Source of the DNA: CAYXDO01 sp964463485
Lineage (GTDB): Bacteria; Myxococcota; Kuafuiibacteriia; Kuafuiibacteriales; Kuafuiibacteriaceae
Assembly (NCBI GenBank): GCA_964463485.1
Contig: CAYXDO010000042.1
Location: 1 to 64,000 of the forward strand
Direction: 5' to 3'
Length of the DNA stretch: 64,000 bases
Shown here: positions 1 to 9,162 of the stretch, piece by piece
Layout: the number at the start of each line of letters is the position of its first letter
How positions within the stretch are numbered: the first letter of the stretch is position 1
Notes under the pieces: generated by a model
Databases searched by the model: none
Seen by the model: only the letters and a program-made list of their open reading frames with translations
What the model was told of the DNA's origin: nothing
Translations under genes and position numbers: made by a program

Positions 1-112
1 ACGCAGACGCAGACGATCTGACGCAGACGCAGACGCAGACGATCCGACGCAGACGATCCGACGCGGACGCAGATGCAGACGCCAAACGATCAGCCGCAGA
101 CGATCAGCCGTA
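1..112. repeat. Tandem GACGCA / ACGATC hexamer repeat
   Basis: The first ~110 bases are built from repeated GACGCA units interrupted by ACGATC-type units, decaying rightwards. The window edge cuts the tract, so its full length is unknown. It lies downstream of the minus-strand gene ending at base 225. No credible protein is encoded; frames here are open only because the period is a multiple of three. Confidence 0.8.
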
Positions 113-224
113 CAGACGGTCAGGCGCAGTCGACCAGCCACAACGATCAGGCGATCAGACGCGTTCAGGTCTTCGCAGGGCGACGCGGATTCCGAGGTTC
201 GTCGCCTCGAACTGGATGTCGCAC

Positions 225-620
225 TCAGCACCTCACGATAACGAGGCCGGGCCTGGCTCCTCGGAGGAAGCGGTGGGCGGGTGAGGAGGGCGCTCGGGTG
301 CGCAGCCTGGGTGCTGGCGGGAGCGGCCGCCGAGTTACCGCGTACTCATCGTTCGACGGCCTGATGTCCTCGAGCCTGGCCTGGATCGCGGCTTCTCTCG
401 CGGCCTCTCGGAGCTCGCTGGCGGCCCGGGGATCGAGCTTTGCGTCGAACACCGCGGCAAGCCGCTCGAGGGTGTCTTTCGCCTCGCCGAAGAACCCGCC
501 GCGCCGCGCCTCCGCCAGCTCGTGTCGGAGCGTCTTGCGTCCTTCCTCGGTTAGTCCCTTCGAGCCGTCTGGGCTCTCGCGCAGGGCGTCGAGGGCAGCG
601 TCGAGGATTCGCTCGCACAT
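225..620 (-). CDS. Hypothetical protein, 131 residues
   Basis: Unrecognised protein. The start is well supported: an AAGGGAG ribosome-binding site sits about eight bases before the ATG at 620. Residues ~1-85 are charged and probably helical, rich in Glu, Arg and Ala. The last ~45 residues are Pro/Arg-rich and probably disordered, so the true stop region may be poorly conserved. It follows two small paralogous genes (834-658 and 1061-885) on the same strand with gaps of 37 and 50 bases, so the three may be one transcript. No signal peptide or membrane segment is visible. Function unknown. Confidence 0.6.
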   Translation of the reverse strand: MCERILDAALDALRESPDGSKGLTEEGRKTLRHELAEARRGGFFGEAKDTLERLAAVFDAKLDPRAASELREAAREAAIQARLEDIRPSNDEYAVTRRPLPPAPRLRTRAPSSPAHRFLRGARPGLVIVRC

Positions 621-657
621 GGCAGGCTCCCTTTCGAAGGCGCGGCGTGGTCTGGCT

Positions 658-834
658 CTATCGGTGGGGTTTCGGAGCGACGAGCTTCTTCTCTCCCGGC
701 TCGAGCTGAGCGAAGGCCTTTTTGAGGGCGGCCTTTTCGTTCGGGTCGATCCGCCCGTCCGACTTGGCCTTCTGGAGGGTCGTTTGATATTTGCTGAGGT
801 CTCGGTGTCCGTCGATTTTCTTCAGAGAGCTCAT
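658..834 (-). CDS. 58-residue mini-protein, copy B of a tandem pair
   Basis: This tiny soluble protein is nearly identical to its neighbour at 885-1061, differing mainly at the N-terminal residues, one Ser/Ala, one Pro/Ala and the last few residues. The ATG at 834 has an AAAGGGA ribosome-binding site. The centre (residues ~24-35) fits an EF-hand-like loop: Asp-Gly-Arg-Ile-Asp with Glu at loop position 12. The usual acidic residues at loop positions 1 and 3 are Lys, so calcium binding is doubtful. The tail is Lys-rich. Conservation of length and sequence between the two copies argues that both are translated. Function unknown. Confidence 0.7.
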   Translation of the reverse strand: MSSLKKIDGHRDLSKYQTTLQKAKSDGRIDPNEKAALKKAFAQLEPGEKKLVAPKPHR

Positions 835-884
835 TTTCGTGTCCCTTTCTTTAGAGTATGGTCGGGAATTTTTCGGGCCTGAAA

Positions 885-1061
885 TCACTGAGCCTTCTTC
901 GGCGCCACGAGCTTCTTCTCGCCGGGCTCGAGCTGAGCGAAGGCCTTTTTGAGGGCGGCCTTTTCGTTCGCGTCGATGCGCCCGTCCGACTTGGCCTTCT
1001 GGAGGGTCGTCTGGTACTTGGCGAGGTCGCGGTGTCCGTCGATTTTCCTGAGGGTCGTCAT
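885..1061 (-). CDS. 58-residue mini-protein, copy A of a tandem pair
   Basis: Upstream twin of the gene at 658-834, identical at most positions over 58 residues and carrying the same DGRID...E loop. The ATG at 1061 has a strong AAGGAGA ribosome-binding site. It is first in a possible three-gene minus-strand unit and diverges from the FHA/sigma-54 activator gene at 1242, so the 180-base gap probably carries both promoters. No signal peptide. Loss of Asp at loop positions 1 and 3 makes it at most EF-hand-like. Function unknown. Confidence 0.7.
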   Translation of the reverse strand: MTTLRKIDGHRDLAKYQTTLQKAKSDGRIDANEKAALKKAFAQLEPGEKKLVAPKKAQ

Positions 1062-1189
1062 GTGAAGTCTCCTTGAGTTGGGCTCGGTTGCGAGCGCGTA
1101 TGAGAACTGACTCAGCAAGGCGCGGGCCAACGAACCCAGCGACCTTTTGGGGCGTTCGGCTGCTCGCATTGAGCAACTCGCGCTGAGCA

Positions 1190-1209
1190 AATCGCTCAAT
1201 CGAGCGATT
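1190..1209. promoter_or_regulatory. Inverted repeat between divergent genes
   Basis: AATCGCTC at 1190-1197 and GAGCGATT at 1202-1209 form perfect 8-bp arms around a 4-base loop. It lies just upstream of the sigma-54 activator gene and within the divergent promoter region, so it could be an operator or a small hairpin. No promoter boxes could be assigned with confidence. Confidence 0.4.
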
Positions 1210-1241
1210 CGCAGCGCCCGTCTCTGGACCTGCCACGGAAG

Positions 1242-3056
1242 TTGGCAGCCGCTTCCTGGGTCCTTCCGGTATGCTCCTGTCGAGTGTCGCCGGAGGTCCA
1301 GACGCCTGCTTCGGACGGTGAGCTCACGGCTGAAGCCGCTCCGAAGGAACGCGAAGGCGAAGGCCTCTGGCTCATGGCGTTCCTTCCGAGCGGCCAGGTC
1401 GTGACGCTGGCTCTCCCCGCGCGCGGCCGAATCGTGATCGGGCGCGCGGACAGCGCCGACCTGCGGCTCGAGCACGCGTCGATCTCTCGCCATCACGCCG
1501 CGATCCACGTCGCGATCCGCACCGCGAGCGGTGGCGTCGAGATCGAAGACCTCGGGAGCTCCAACGGCACGTCGGTGAGCGGACGGCGCCTCGATCCCAA
1601 CACACGGTCGGCTTTGGCGCCCGGCGAGGCGGTGGACCTCGGCTCCGTTTTGTTGGTGATCCAACGAACGCCGTCGCGCGCGCGTCCGCGTCGGTTGCTG
1701 GACGGCGCTGACTTCGAGGCGCGCCTCGAGGAGGAGTGCGAGCGCGCACGAAGGTCCGGCGGCGCCTTCGGCGTGGTTCGGACGGTCGTGCACGGGGGGA
1801 GCGTGGAATCGGTCGCCAAGGAAGCGCTGGCCCTCGTTCGGCCGTTCGACGTCCTCTCCCTGGCGAGCCCCGACGCGATCGAGCTGCTCCTCCTCGACAG
1901 CACCAAACAGGAGCTCGAGGAGATCAAGGTGGCGATCTGGGAGCGCAGCGCGTCGAGCGGCGCCAAAGCGCAGAGCGTCAGCGCCCGCTTCCCTGAGGAG
2001 GGTCGCAGAGCCCGGGACCTCCTCGAGCGCGTGCGCTCGCCCGTCGGGTCCAGGGACACTCCCAAGACTCTGCGCATCGATCTCGCCTCGAAATCCGCGG
2101 CTCCGAGCGCAGACGAGACGACCTCGGCGATCGTGAGCGACCCGAAGATGATCGGGCTGTATCGGCTCGCGGAGCGGGTGGCGGCGAGTGACCTCGCGGT
2201 CCTGCTCCTCGGCGAGACCGGCACCGGCAAGGAGGTCCTCGCCGAAGCCATCCACACCGGCTCTCCTCGGGCCGGCCGACCCTTCGTGCGCCTCCACTGC
2301 GCCGCGCTGGCCGAGTCCGTGATCGAGAGTGAGCTCTTTGGGCATGAGAAAGGCGCGTTCACGGGCGCAGAGGGATCCAAACCCGGCCTCATCGAGACTG
2401 CGAATGGAGGCACGGTGCTCCTCGACGAGGTCGGTGAGTTGCCTATGTCGATCCAAGTCAAGCTCCTGCGCGTCCTCGAGCGGGGCGAGATCAAACGGGT
2501 CGGCGCCGTGCGGCCGTCCCGGGTCGACGTTCGGTTCGTCTCCGCGACCAATCGCGACCTCGTAGAGGAGATCGAGCGGGGACGCTTTCGCCAAGATCTC
2601 TACTACCGGTTGAACGGAGTGACTCTGTCGATCCCGCCGCTTCGCGAACGGCCCGAGGACTTGCTGCCCTTGGCGCGGTCGTTCGCTCGGCGCGCGCAAC
2701 TCAGAATGGGCTTCGCGCAGGAGCCGTCCTTCACCGAGGAAGCCATCGGGGTGCTCCGCGGATACTCATGGCCCGGAAACGTTCGAGAGTTGGTCCACGT
2801 CGTCGAGCGGGCCCTCGTGTTCTCCGGCGGAGCACCGATCGAACCCAGCCATCTGCCCCTCGATAGAATGCGCGCGCCCGGACTGACTCAGCCGACTCCG
2901 ACTTCAAACGACGAGGAGCGGCAGAAGGTGCTGGAGGTGCTCGAGCGCTGCGGCGGGAATCGAACGAGGGCCGCTAAGCTCCTCGGCATGGCCCGAAACA
3001 CGTTGGCCGCCCGGCTCGACGCTTACGGAGTCGCGCGCTCGCGCCCGCGGAGTTGA
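1242..3056 (+). CDS. FHA-domain sigma-54-dependent transcriptional activator
   Basis: Cytoplasmic enhancer-binding protein that would remodel sigma-54 RNA polymerase with ATP after an FHA domain reads a phosphothreonine signal. Order: FHA domain ~50-135 (GRADSADLRLEHASISRHHA type core, then a GSSNGT motif), variable linker, AAA+ domain with Walker A GETGTGKE at ~324-331, sigma-54 contact loop GAFTGA at ~371, Walker B VLLDEVGELP, and a C-terminal Fis helix-turn-helix at ~555-600. The TTG at 1242 is the longest frame start; a GTG at 1284 or the ATG at 1374 are alternatives, and no strong ribosome-binding site decides it. FHA activators in myxobacteria usually act downstream of Ser/Thr kinases; one such kinase lies at 60582 but no direct link is shown. 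Confidence 0.93.
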   Translation: MAAASWVLPVCSCRVSPEVQTPASDGELTAEAAPKEREGEGLWLMAFLPSGQVVTLALPARGRIVIGRADSADLRLEHASISRHHAAIHVAIRTASGGVEIEDLGSSNGTSVSGRRLDPNTRSALAPGEAVDLGSVLLVIQRTPSRARPRRLLDGADFEARLEEECERARRSGGAFGVVRTVVHGGSVESVAKEALALVRPFDVLSLASPDAIELLLLDSTKQELEEIKVAIWERSASSGAKAQSVSARFPEEGRRARDLLERVRSPVGSRDTPKTLRIDLASKSAAPSADETTSAIVSDPKMIGLYRLAERVAASDLAVLLLGETGTGKEVLAEAIHTGSPRAGRPFVRLHCAALAESVIESELFGHEKGAFTGAEGSKPGLIETANGGTVLLDEVGELPMSIQVKLLRVLERGEIKRVGAVRPSRVDVRFVSATNRDLVEEIERGRFRQDLYYRLNGVTLSIPPLRERPEDLLPLARSFARRAQLRMGFAQEPSFTEEAIGVLRGYSWPGNVRELVHVVERALVFSGGAPIEPSHLPLDRMRAPGLTQPTPTSNDEERQKVLEVLERCGGNRTRAAKLLGMARNTLAARLDAYGVARSRPRS

Positions 3057-3127
3057 AGCCATGGGGGGCGTCATTCGTCGATTTTCTGGATCACGGAAAC
3101 GCGTCGAGGTCGAGGGCGTTCCAGCCC

Positions 3128-5593
3128 TCAATCGAGGGTGAGGCGGACCGCGCGTCCATCCGGGACGGGCACGAAGACCTCTCGACCTTGCTGAACCGCC
3201 CGAAGTTGTCGGACATCGAGCAGAGTCGTCCTTGCCGATCGAATATCGAAGATCTCCCCGTATCGTGGGACCTCCGAGCTCAGCAGAAGCAACGGCCGAG
3301 TCATGTCTCCCACGATCGACACGACCACCCCGGAGCCGATCGAGCGCGGAGCCGGCGCCCCGTAGTCTTCGGCGCGCGCACCCTCGACCTTGAACATGCG
3401 GACTCGATCTTGGTCCCTTGCCGCCATCACCGCTTCACCAGGGCATGTGCTGAGTAGCGCGGAGGGATCGACGATGCCATTCGGAATGGCGACTCGATTC
3501 GCCTGCAGCTCGTCGCCTCGTTTCGTGATTCTCACGAGCAGTCCATTACATCCGTTCATCCAGGCGATGGGCCCCGAGCTCGAGAGCGTTACCGAGCCGT
3601 TGAAGGTCAAAGGATCGAAAAATCGTGCGGTCGTCTGGCACTCCTGGTTTGGCTCCGACTCACTCTCGATGGTGAGTGGGTCGTCCCACTGAATCGGAAT
3701 GTCTTCGAGGCCAGTTTCGGTCAATCGGAACAGGTCGATTTCGCCTGAGGCTACCAGCCACGTGTCCTCGAGCTTCGTGATCGCCCACAAAATCTTGGGG
3801 TCGCCGGGTAAAGAAATCTGCTTCGACTCTCCGGAGTCCAGGGCGAAAGATCGAATGAGCGACCCGCTCACCTCCCGATTGTTGGTCCGGTCTTCAGTGC
3901 CGGAGACGAAGCCAACCATCCAAACCGTGTTGGTCTCCGGGTCCAGCGCAGCATCCAGAACGCGTTCGTTCCGCGAGACTCCCGGCATGGTCTCGATTTT
4001 GTGCTTTCCGTCGCTCCAGCGCGAGAGCTCCCCGTAGTCGTGAATTTCCAGAGGTCCGTCTGCGGTCTGGACGGTCGCGCGGGTCCATGAGTATCGTGGG
4101 TCCGCGCCGTAGACCTTTCGGGGCGGGTCGGACAGTCGGTACACGGCTTCATTCCAATCGACTCCCAAAATTTCCGTCGGGCGACCGAGCGTCGCGACGA
4201 CCGCCTGAAAAGACACGCCTGCGCGGTGGGGAGGGTTCGGATCGGCCGACATCGCGCCGTCTCTCGTGACGACAAACGAGGCGCCACTTCGCAAGACGAC
4301 CCGGCGCTCGTTCACGTTTTCGCCCGCGACGAAAGAGCCGCAGGCTGCTGGGAGCACCAACGACCGCACCTCGAGGGCGCTCGTCGGCTTCTCGGTGGGT
4401 ACTTCGAAGTGAACCATCGCGGGGTCCTCGGAGGCGCACAGATAGACTCTTCGTCCTATGATCGCCATTCGGTCGAAGTCCGTTGGCATCGGCGTTTCGA
4501 GCATCCATCCGCCGGTCGAGAGGTCGGCGATGCGCGCTCCGCCGACGAGAGGCGCGAGGGTTCCAAGCTCCGAGGTCGCGTTCAAGCCTTCGAACAAGAG
4601 GATGCGGGGGGCATCGACGAGATTGACCGCGGTCAACGACCCAGCTTTCGTCGCGGTTCTCGTTTCTCCGTTTCGCTGGCCGTGGAGGAGCTCTCGGCAG
4701 CTGAATTCTCGGTCGTACTCACAGATGGCCAAGAAGGGCGACTTACCCCCGGTGAATTGCCGATCTGCCATGAGCAAGAAAGCGTCGTCCTCGAGAGGCT
4801 CCACGTGAATGGGTCTGACGTCAGGCAGAATTTCGGCTTCGGCCAAGACTTCGAGGTGAGAGTCGTAGAGCGTCAGCGATACTCGGTTGTGGTCCGGGTC
4901 TGCGAGCACTAGCAGCCCAGAAGCGAGATGCGTCGCCGCCCGGATCCTTCCAGGCAGGCGGCTCGGCGCGATTCGAGTCACCGTCGAATCTCTCGAGATC
5001 GACACGTGACTCTGCTGACCGAGCAACGCCCAGCCTCCGTCCGGCATTGCGACCACACTCGAGTTCGGCAGGTTTTGCTCCGAGCCCACCAAGTGCTCGA
5101 TCTCGATGTCCACGGGTCGAGGATCCGAAGGCTCGTCGGTTGCGCATTCGCAGCGACCCGAAAAAGCCAACGAGAGCCGCTGATTTGTTGGTTCGACGTC
5201 CGCGGGCCAGTGTCCCCGGATTGCCGGAGGCATTGGACAAAGGTCGCCAGGGCGGGCGAGAAGCGTGTTTGTCGGCTCGCCCAAGCTGCATCGGCCGCAC
5301 TCACCAAATCCGTTCGGCACGGTTTGACTCGCGCTCAGCGCGGTGACCTCGACGGAGGGTGGGGCGCTCAGCGAATTTTCGGGAATCGTCCACCAATGCA
5401 GCTCGATCGGAGGCTCTGGATACTCACGCTTGACGGGCCCGGTCGCGAAGGTCCCGAGCTCGATGCCTCCTTCGAAGACCGCGAGAAGCACCAACAAGTC
5501 CCCTTCTTCGTATGGGATTGGGACTACGGCGGGCGAGCACGACACCGTCGCGAGCCCCAGCAAACTCAGAGTCTTCATGGCGATGCCAACCAT
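3128..5593 (-). CDS. Large secreted protein or lipoprotein, possible beta-propeller
   Basis: About 820 residues. The N-terminus after the chosen ATG (5593; alternative ATG at 5578) is a short hydrophobic stretch ending ATVSC-SPAVVP, compatible with a lipoprotein signal although the lipobox is not ideal. The mature part is Trp/Gly/Asp-rich with many short beta-type segments such as GGWALLG and NTVWMVGF, resembling beta-propeller or WD-like surface proteins, but no named family is recognised. The open frame extends upstream to 5941, where it overlaps the separate lipoprotein gene 5737-6144, so the long version is rejected. Codon use here is less GC-extreme than in neighbours. Confidence 0.75.
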   Translation of the reverse strand: MVGIAMKTLSLLGLATVSCSPAVVPIPYEEGDLLVLLAVFEGGIELGTFATGPVKREYPEPPIELHWWTIPENSLSAPPSVEVTALSASQTVPNGFGECGRCSLGEPTNTLLARPGDLCPMPPAIRGHWPADVEPTNQRLSLAFSGRCECATDEPSDPRPVDIEIEHLVGSEQNLPNSSVVAMPDGGWALLGQQSHVSISRDSTVTRIAPSRLPGRIRAATHLASGLLVLADPDHNRVSLTLYDSHLEVLAEAEILPDVRPIHVEPLEDDAFLLMADRQFTGGKSPFLAICEYDREFSCRELLHGQRNGETRTATKAGSLTAVNLVDAPRILLFEGLNATSELGTLAPLVGGARIADLSTGGWMLETPMPTDFDRMAIIGRRVYLCASEDPAMVHFEVPTEKPTSALEVRSLVLPAACGSFVAGENVNERRVVLRSGASFVVTRDGAMSADPNPPHRAGVSFQAVVATLGRPTEILGVDWNEAVYRLSDPPRKVYGADPRYSWTRATVQTADGPLEIHDYGELSRWSDGKHKIETMPGVSRNERVLDAALDPETNTVWMVGFVSGTEDRTNNREVSGSLIRSFALDSGESKQISLPGDPKILWAITKLEDTWLVASGEIDLFRLTETGLEDIPIQWDDPLTIESESEPNQECQTTARFFDPLTFNGSVTLSSSGPIAWMNGCNGLLVRITKRGDELQANRVAIPNGIVDPSALLSTCPGEAVMAARDQDRVRMFKVEGARAEDYGAPAPRSIGSGVVVSIVGDMTRPLLLLSSEVPRYGEIFDIRSARTTLLDVRQLRAVQQGREVFVPVPDGRAVRLTLD

Positions 5594-5736
5594 CTCCGCT
5601 CGTTCAAGCTCGCCTTTGAGCACGGACTTGCCGAGCCTGGAGTTGGCTCGAGCCTCGGGCGGCGATGGCGGACTCATCCGTGAAAGCCGACTGATCGGCA
5701 CAGGCTGTGACTTCACGGTCGAATGAGTTGATCGGA

Positions 5737-6144
5737 TCAGAACGTCGTCGACCAGCTTCCACCGCCCGCGCCGGTGCAGAAGCTCTGATCGTTGGCGTCG
5801 CCGCGTGTCCCATAGAAGCGAAGAACGTAGGCGCCGGGGCCGGGCATCGAGCACTTGGCCTGGAAGTCTGCCGTCGGGCACGCCGCGGGTCCGGCTGCGA
5901 CCCCGCCCCGGGTCGCGCAGGCAGTGGGGACGTCCGCGCACTGGGTTGTCGTGGCCTGGGTGTAGTCATCGCACAAGTTCTCCGAGGCTACGTAGCAACT
6001 GATCGAGGCACAGGCCGGTCCGGCGTCCGCGACCGCGCTGGCGTCGGCCGGAGTCATGCCTGCGTCGCCGGGGTCGTCGTCGCTGGAGCAGGCGAAGCTG
6101 GAGAGTGAGACTGCAAGGAAGACGACGATCCGCACTGCGCGCAC
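5737..6144 (-). CDS. Small Cys-rich lipoprotein
   Basis: A 135-residue exported protein. It starts with a basic n-region and hydrophobic core and has lipobox-like SSFAC followed by an acidic Ser/Asp linker, the typical layout of a myxobacterial lipoprotein. The mature part has about nine further cysteines in a compact ~95-residue domain, suggesting disulfides. The listed start is GTG at 6144; a second GTG at 6135 has an AGGG ribosome-binding site about eight bases upstream and is equally likely. It is followed after a short gap by the large secreted protein on the same strand. Function unknown. Confidence 0.75.
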   Translation of the reverse strand: MRAVRIVVFLAVSLSSFACSSDDDPGDAGMTPADASAVADAGPACASISCYVASENLCDDYTQATTTQCADVPTACATRGGVAAGPAACPTADFQAKCSMPGPGAYVLRFYGTRGDANDQSFCTGAGGGSWSTTF

Positions 6145-6385
6145 CCTAAGCGAACTCGATCGCGGGCGGAAGGATCGGGAGCAGGCTGAGCAATCTGGGA
6201 GTCCTCACGGGCGTTGTGGATGGGGCGCCGTGGGGGCCGTTCGCGCGTGCCAATCAGGGTTTCGGGCGAAGCCAGATCGGCCACGCTCGAAGCTCGACAC
6301 GCCTCACGGCTGCCGGAGCCGTCGTTGCGAAGGACAGGTACGACGCTGCCGACGGCCCGCCCCGCGACCGGATATCCCCTAACCC

Positions 6386-8629
6386 GTGTTTGTGTCGTGT
6401 AAGACATTGTGGCAACATGTGGGTGTCGGCGCCGATAACGGACTCGTGCGCGTCGCAGTCCGAAATCCGAGCCCGCTTCCGGCGATCGCTCTCGAGTCGG
6501 TCCCGAGCCGAGCACCTACAGCGAGAGTCGACTCCGGAGATCAGGGGTTTACCGGGTCGGCCCGGCGTCTGTTTGCGCTGCGCGGTCCGCTCTCAACGGA
6601 CGACGTGAAGTTACTCGAATCCAACGCAGCCTGGCTTTCCGGCCGCCAGATCGAGCGGCTGTCGACGCGAACCGACGCCAAGGCTAAGAGCGCGCGCTTT
6701 GCCGCCCTCGCGGAGAACCATCGGACGGTGGAGGAGCTCACTCGCCGATACTGGGATCCAAAAGCAGACGATCGAATTCGGCTCGCGGTGCCGGAGCTCG
6801 CGAAATCGGGCGCGTTGACGCCGACGATGGTTGCGAAGCTCGCCGCGGTCTTGCTCGTGGGCCCGGTGACTCGGCACTTCGCGATCACGCTCGATTGGCA
6901 GAAGCTCGATCTCTCAGGGATCTTCGACAAGAACTCACCCCTTTGGTCGACCGATCTCGACGCTCTGCGCGGTCTCATGAGTTTTGTACGCGGCGTCCCT
7001 TCGGGCGGTCGGGAGAAGTTTCTTCGGGCAACGGCGTACGAGCTCGAGAAGATCGATCAGGAGCTCGTCGCGCGGCTCATCGAGCAAGTCGGTTTGGAAG
7101 AGCTGACTTCGATCAGCCCCTCGCTGCTCGGCTTGTCGGAGCAAGAGCTCCCTCGGGAGCTCACGCGATTGGATGGGCTCAAGAGTTATTTGGCGACGCA
7201 ACGAGTTTGCGAACCGATCAAGGCGACGACCCTCTCCCCCGAGGTTCGCGCGAAGATCGCGGTGGCCCGGATCGCGCTCGAGAATGCCGACGCATACGCG
7301 GAAGAGAACTCAGTGACGCTGGGCTCACCCCCGGAGACCCTCGAGACGGCACGAAAGTTGTATTCCGAGGCGGCCGAGCGCTTTCGTCGGGTGGTCGCGC
7401 TCGATCCGTCGGCGATCTCCAATCCCGACGTGAAGCTGTGGATCACGCGCCGACAGCGCTCGCTGTTCGTCAGCGGGGCCGCGGGCGAGGTCGAATCGGG
7501 AGCGACCGCTGGAAAAGTGACTCGCTTGGTAAAGGGTGTGCTCTCGAGGGTGCCCGGAGTGTCGAGGCTCGTCGCCAAGCCGGGATTGGCGGAAGAGAAG
7601 CTCCTCGAGCAACTCACTCGAAGGTTGGGGTTCGATCCAGGTCGCAAGCTCGCCCCGAACGACCGCGCGAAGCTCTTCGCGGAGCTCGAGGCGTCGCTGT
7701 TTGCCGGGCCGTGCGCGAGTGACCCGTTGACTGCGATCGATCTTCCTGCGGAGGTTCCGTCGCTTCACCACGTCCACGTGTTGTTTGCGCCAGGCGTCGT
7801 CCCGATCGCCGGTGTATTCGACGACACCTTCGAGTCGCTCGAATCAACCCTCGGCGTTCGCTCGGAGATCGCGAAGACAGGCTTTTTCTGTTCGGAAGAA
7901 GATAACGCAAGAGACGTTCGCGGCGCGCTCGAGCGAATCATCAAGAAGGATCCGAACGCTCGTGTGCTGATGGTGGGCTACAGCCAAGGGGCAGTGAACT
8001 CACTTGCGCTTCTGGACCAGCTCCGCACCGGAAGCGACGAAGATCGTGCGCTCGCCGATCACGTGGTGGCGATGGCGAGCTTGTACGGCGCGCACAACGG
8101 CTCGACCGCGGCCGAAGATGGGGTCGAGATCGTGAAGTCGGTGCTCGGGCGGTTTTCTGGAGGGAAGGCCGCAGAGTATGCGTTGTCCGGGGCAGCAGGG
8201 CTCGGGACGATCCTCGCGGGCGGCGTCGATTCGCTGAAGCGATCGACGCGGGCGAAATTCTGGCAGACGGCCAATCTTCCGAGCCAGATTCCGTACCTCT
8301 CGATCACCGCCGTCAGTGAGCCGTGCGAAGTCCCGATGGTCCTCAAGAAGGGTTACGCGGACATGAAGCTCGCCGCTGAAGCCCGCGGACTCCCAACCGA
8401 CAACGATACTCAGGTCCTTCGATTCGACGCACAGCTCGGAAACGACGACTCGGTGATGGGTCGCGCGGTTCGGCGGAATACTGTCAACCTCGAAGTCCGT
8501 GGCCATCACTGGAATCCGTTGCGAGCCCGGGACATGGGCTGGGACGACGCCGAGCTCTATGCGTTTCCCAAGCGCCCGCAGCTCGAGAGCCCGCTCTTGG
8601 TCCTCGCCGAGATGGGTTTGGTCGGATAG
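6386..8629 (+). CDS. Large alpha/beta-hydrolase-like protein (GYSQG serine elbow)
   Basis: About 747 residues. The C-terminal third contains a nucleophile elbow GYSQGA with Ser near residue 532, preceded by a strand (ARVLMV) and followed by helix and strand segments (ADHVVAMASLYGAHNG), as in lipases and esterases. A late GHHWNPL segment (~705) could supply the catalytic His. The N-terminal ~430 residues are helical and match no family I recognise. There is no signal peptide. The GTG at 6386 is the longest start, but a GTG at 6446 could be the real one. Substrate unknown; a lipase, thioesterase or delivered effector are possible readings. Confidence 0.72.
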   Translation: MFVSCKTLWQHVGVGADNGLVRVAVRNPSPLPAIALESVPSRAPTARVDSGDQGFTGSARRLFALRGPLSTDDVKLLESNAAWLSGRQIERLSTRTDAKAKSARFAALAENHRTVEELTRRYWDPKADDRIRLAVPELAKSGALTPTMVAKLAAVLLVGPVTRHFAITLDWQKLDLSGIFDKNSPLWSTDLDALRGLMSFVRGVPSGGREKFLRATAYELEKIDQELVARLIEQVGLEELTSISPSLLGLSEQELPRELTRLDGLKSYLATQRVCEPIKATTLSPEVRAKIAVARIALENADAYAEENSVTLGSPPETLETARKLYSEAAERFRRVVALDPSAISNPDVKLWITRRQRSLFVSGAAGEVESGATAGKVTRLVKGVLSRVPGVSRLVAKPGLAEEKLLEQLTRRLGFDPGRKLAPNDRAKLFAELEASLFAGPCASDPLTAIDLPAEVPSLHHVHVLFAPGVVPIAGVFDDTFESLESTLGVRSEIAKTGFFCSEEDNARDVRGALERIIKKDPNARVLMVGYSQGAVNSLALLDQLRTGSDEDRALADHVVAMASLYGAHNGSTAAEDGVEIVKSVLGRFSGGKAAEYALSGAAGLGTILAGGVDSLKRSTRAKFWQTANLPSQIPYLSITAVSEPCEVPMVLKKGYADMKLAAEARGLPTDNDTQVLRFDAQLGNDDSVMGRAVRRNTVNLEVRGHHWNPLRARDMGWDDAELYAFPKRPQLESPLLVLAEMGLVG

Positions 8630-9162
8630 CACCAACCTTTTTCTCGACTACACCCATTTTTCGCCGCGCCCACGCGTTGGTCTTGTTGAGTGCGACTTTC
8701 GGGTGGTGCGACTTTGGGGTCGTGCGACGGTCTCTGCGGCGCTGAGGAGCGCTCATGGGCTTTCCGCCTCGAGGAACGTCAGGATGACTCTCTGTTGCAG
8801 GTCTGAGGAGGTCGGAGCTTCGGAATGAGCACTGAGGTTCGAGCCATCGCATCCTCGCGGTCGGAGGTCATTTCGATCTCCGAGTTGAAGGTCACGCCTG
8901 ACGTCGGCTCGGGCTACCCACAGGGGCGGAGAAGCAGGCGATGAGTTGGGATTCCGGGATTTCGCATGTTCCCCAGCGCACGCGTCGGGCCAGCGCGGCC
9001 TCGGGCGACGCAGGGTCGATTCGCTCGGTGCTGATTTCCGCAAATCCTTGCCGAACGGGATTGCTTCTTTACCGCTGCGGAGGTGCTTGCCGTGGCGTGA
9101 AATCTGGTGCACACCTCTCGGGCCCATTCGCTTCCAGAGCGAACGGGCCGGAGGAGTACGAG
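8630..9162. other. 533-base gap, at most a 39-codon ORF
   Basis: No convincing gene. Around 8690-8735 the motif GTGCGAC occurs three times about 16-19 bases apart. A plus-strand ORF of 39 codons (8825-8944) has a weak GGAG before its ATG but no other support. The end of the gap carries the good ribosome-binding site of the next gene. Confidence 0.4.

Noticed and set aside
885..2699. Long minus-strand frame opposite the sigma-54 activator
   Set aside because: Only its last 58 codons are real, as the mini-protein; the rest is antisense to a clear AAA+ gene.
5594..5941. N-terminal extension of the large secreted protein
   Set aside because: It overlaps the lipoprotein gene 5737-6144 and would bury the signal peptide inside the protein.
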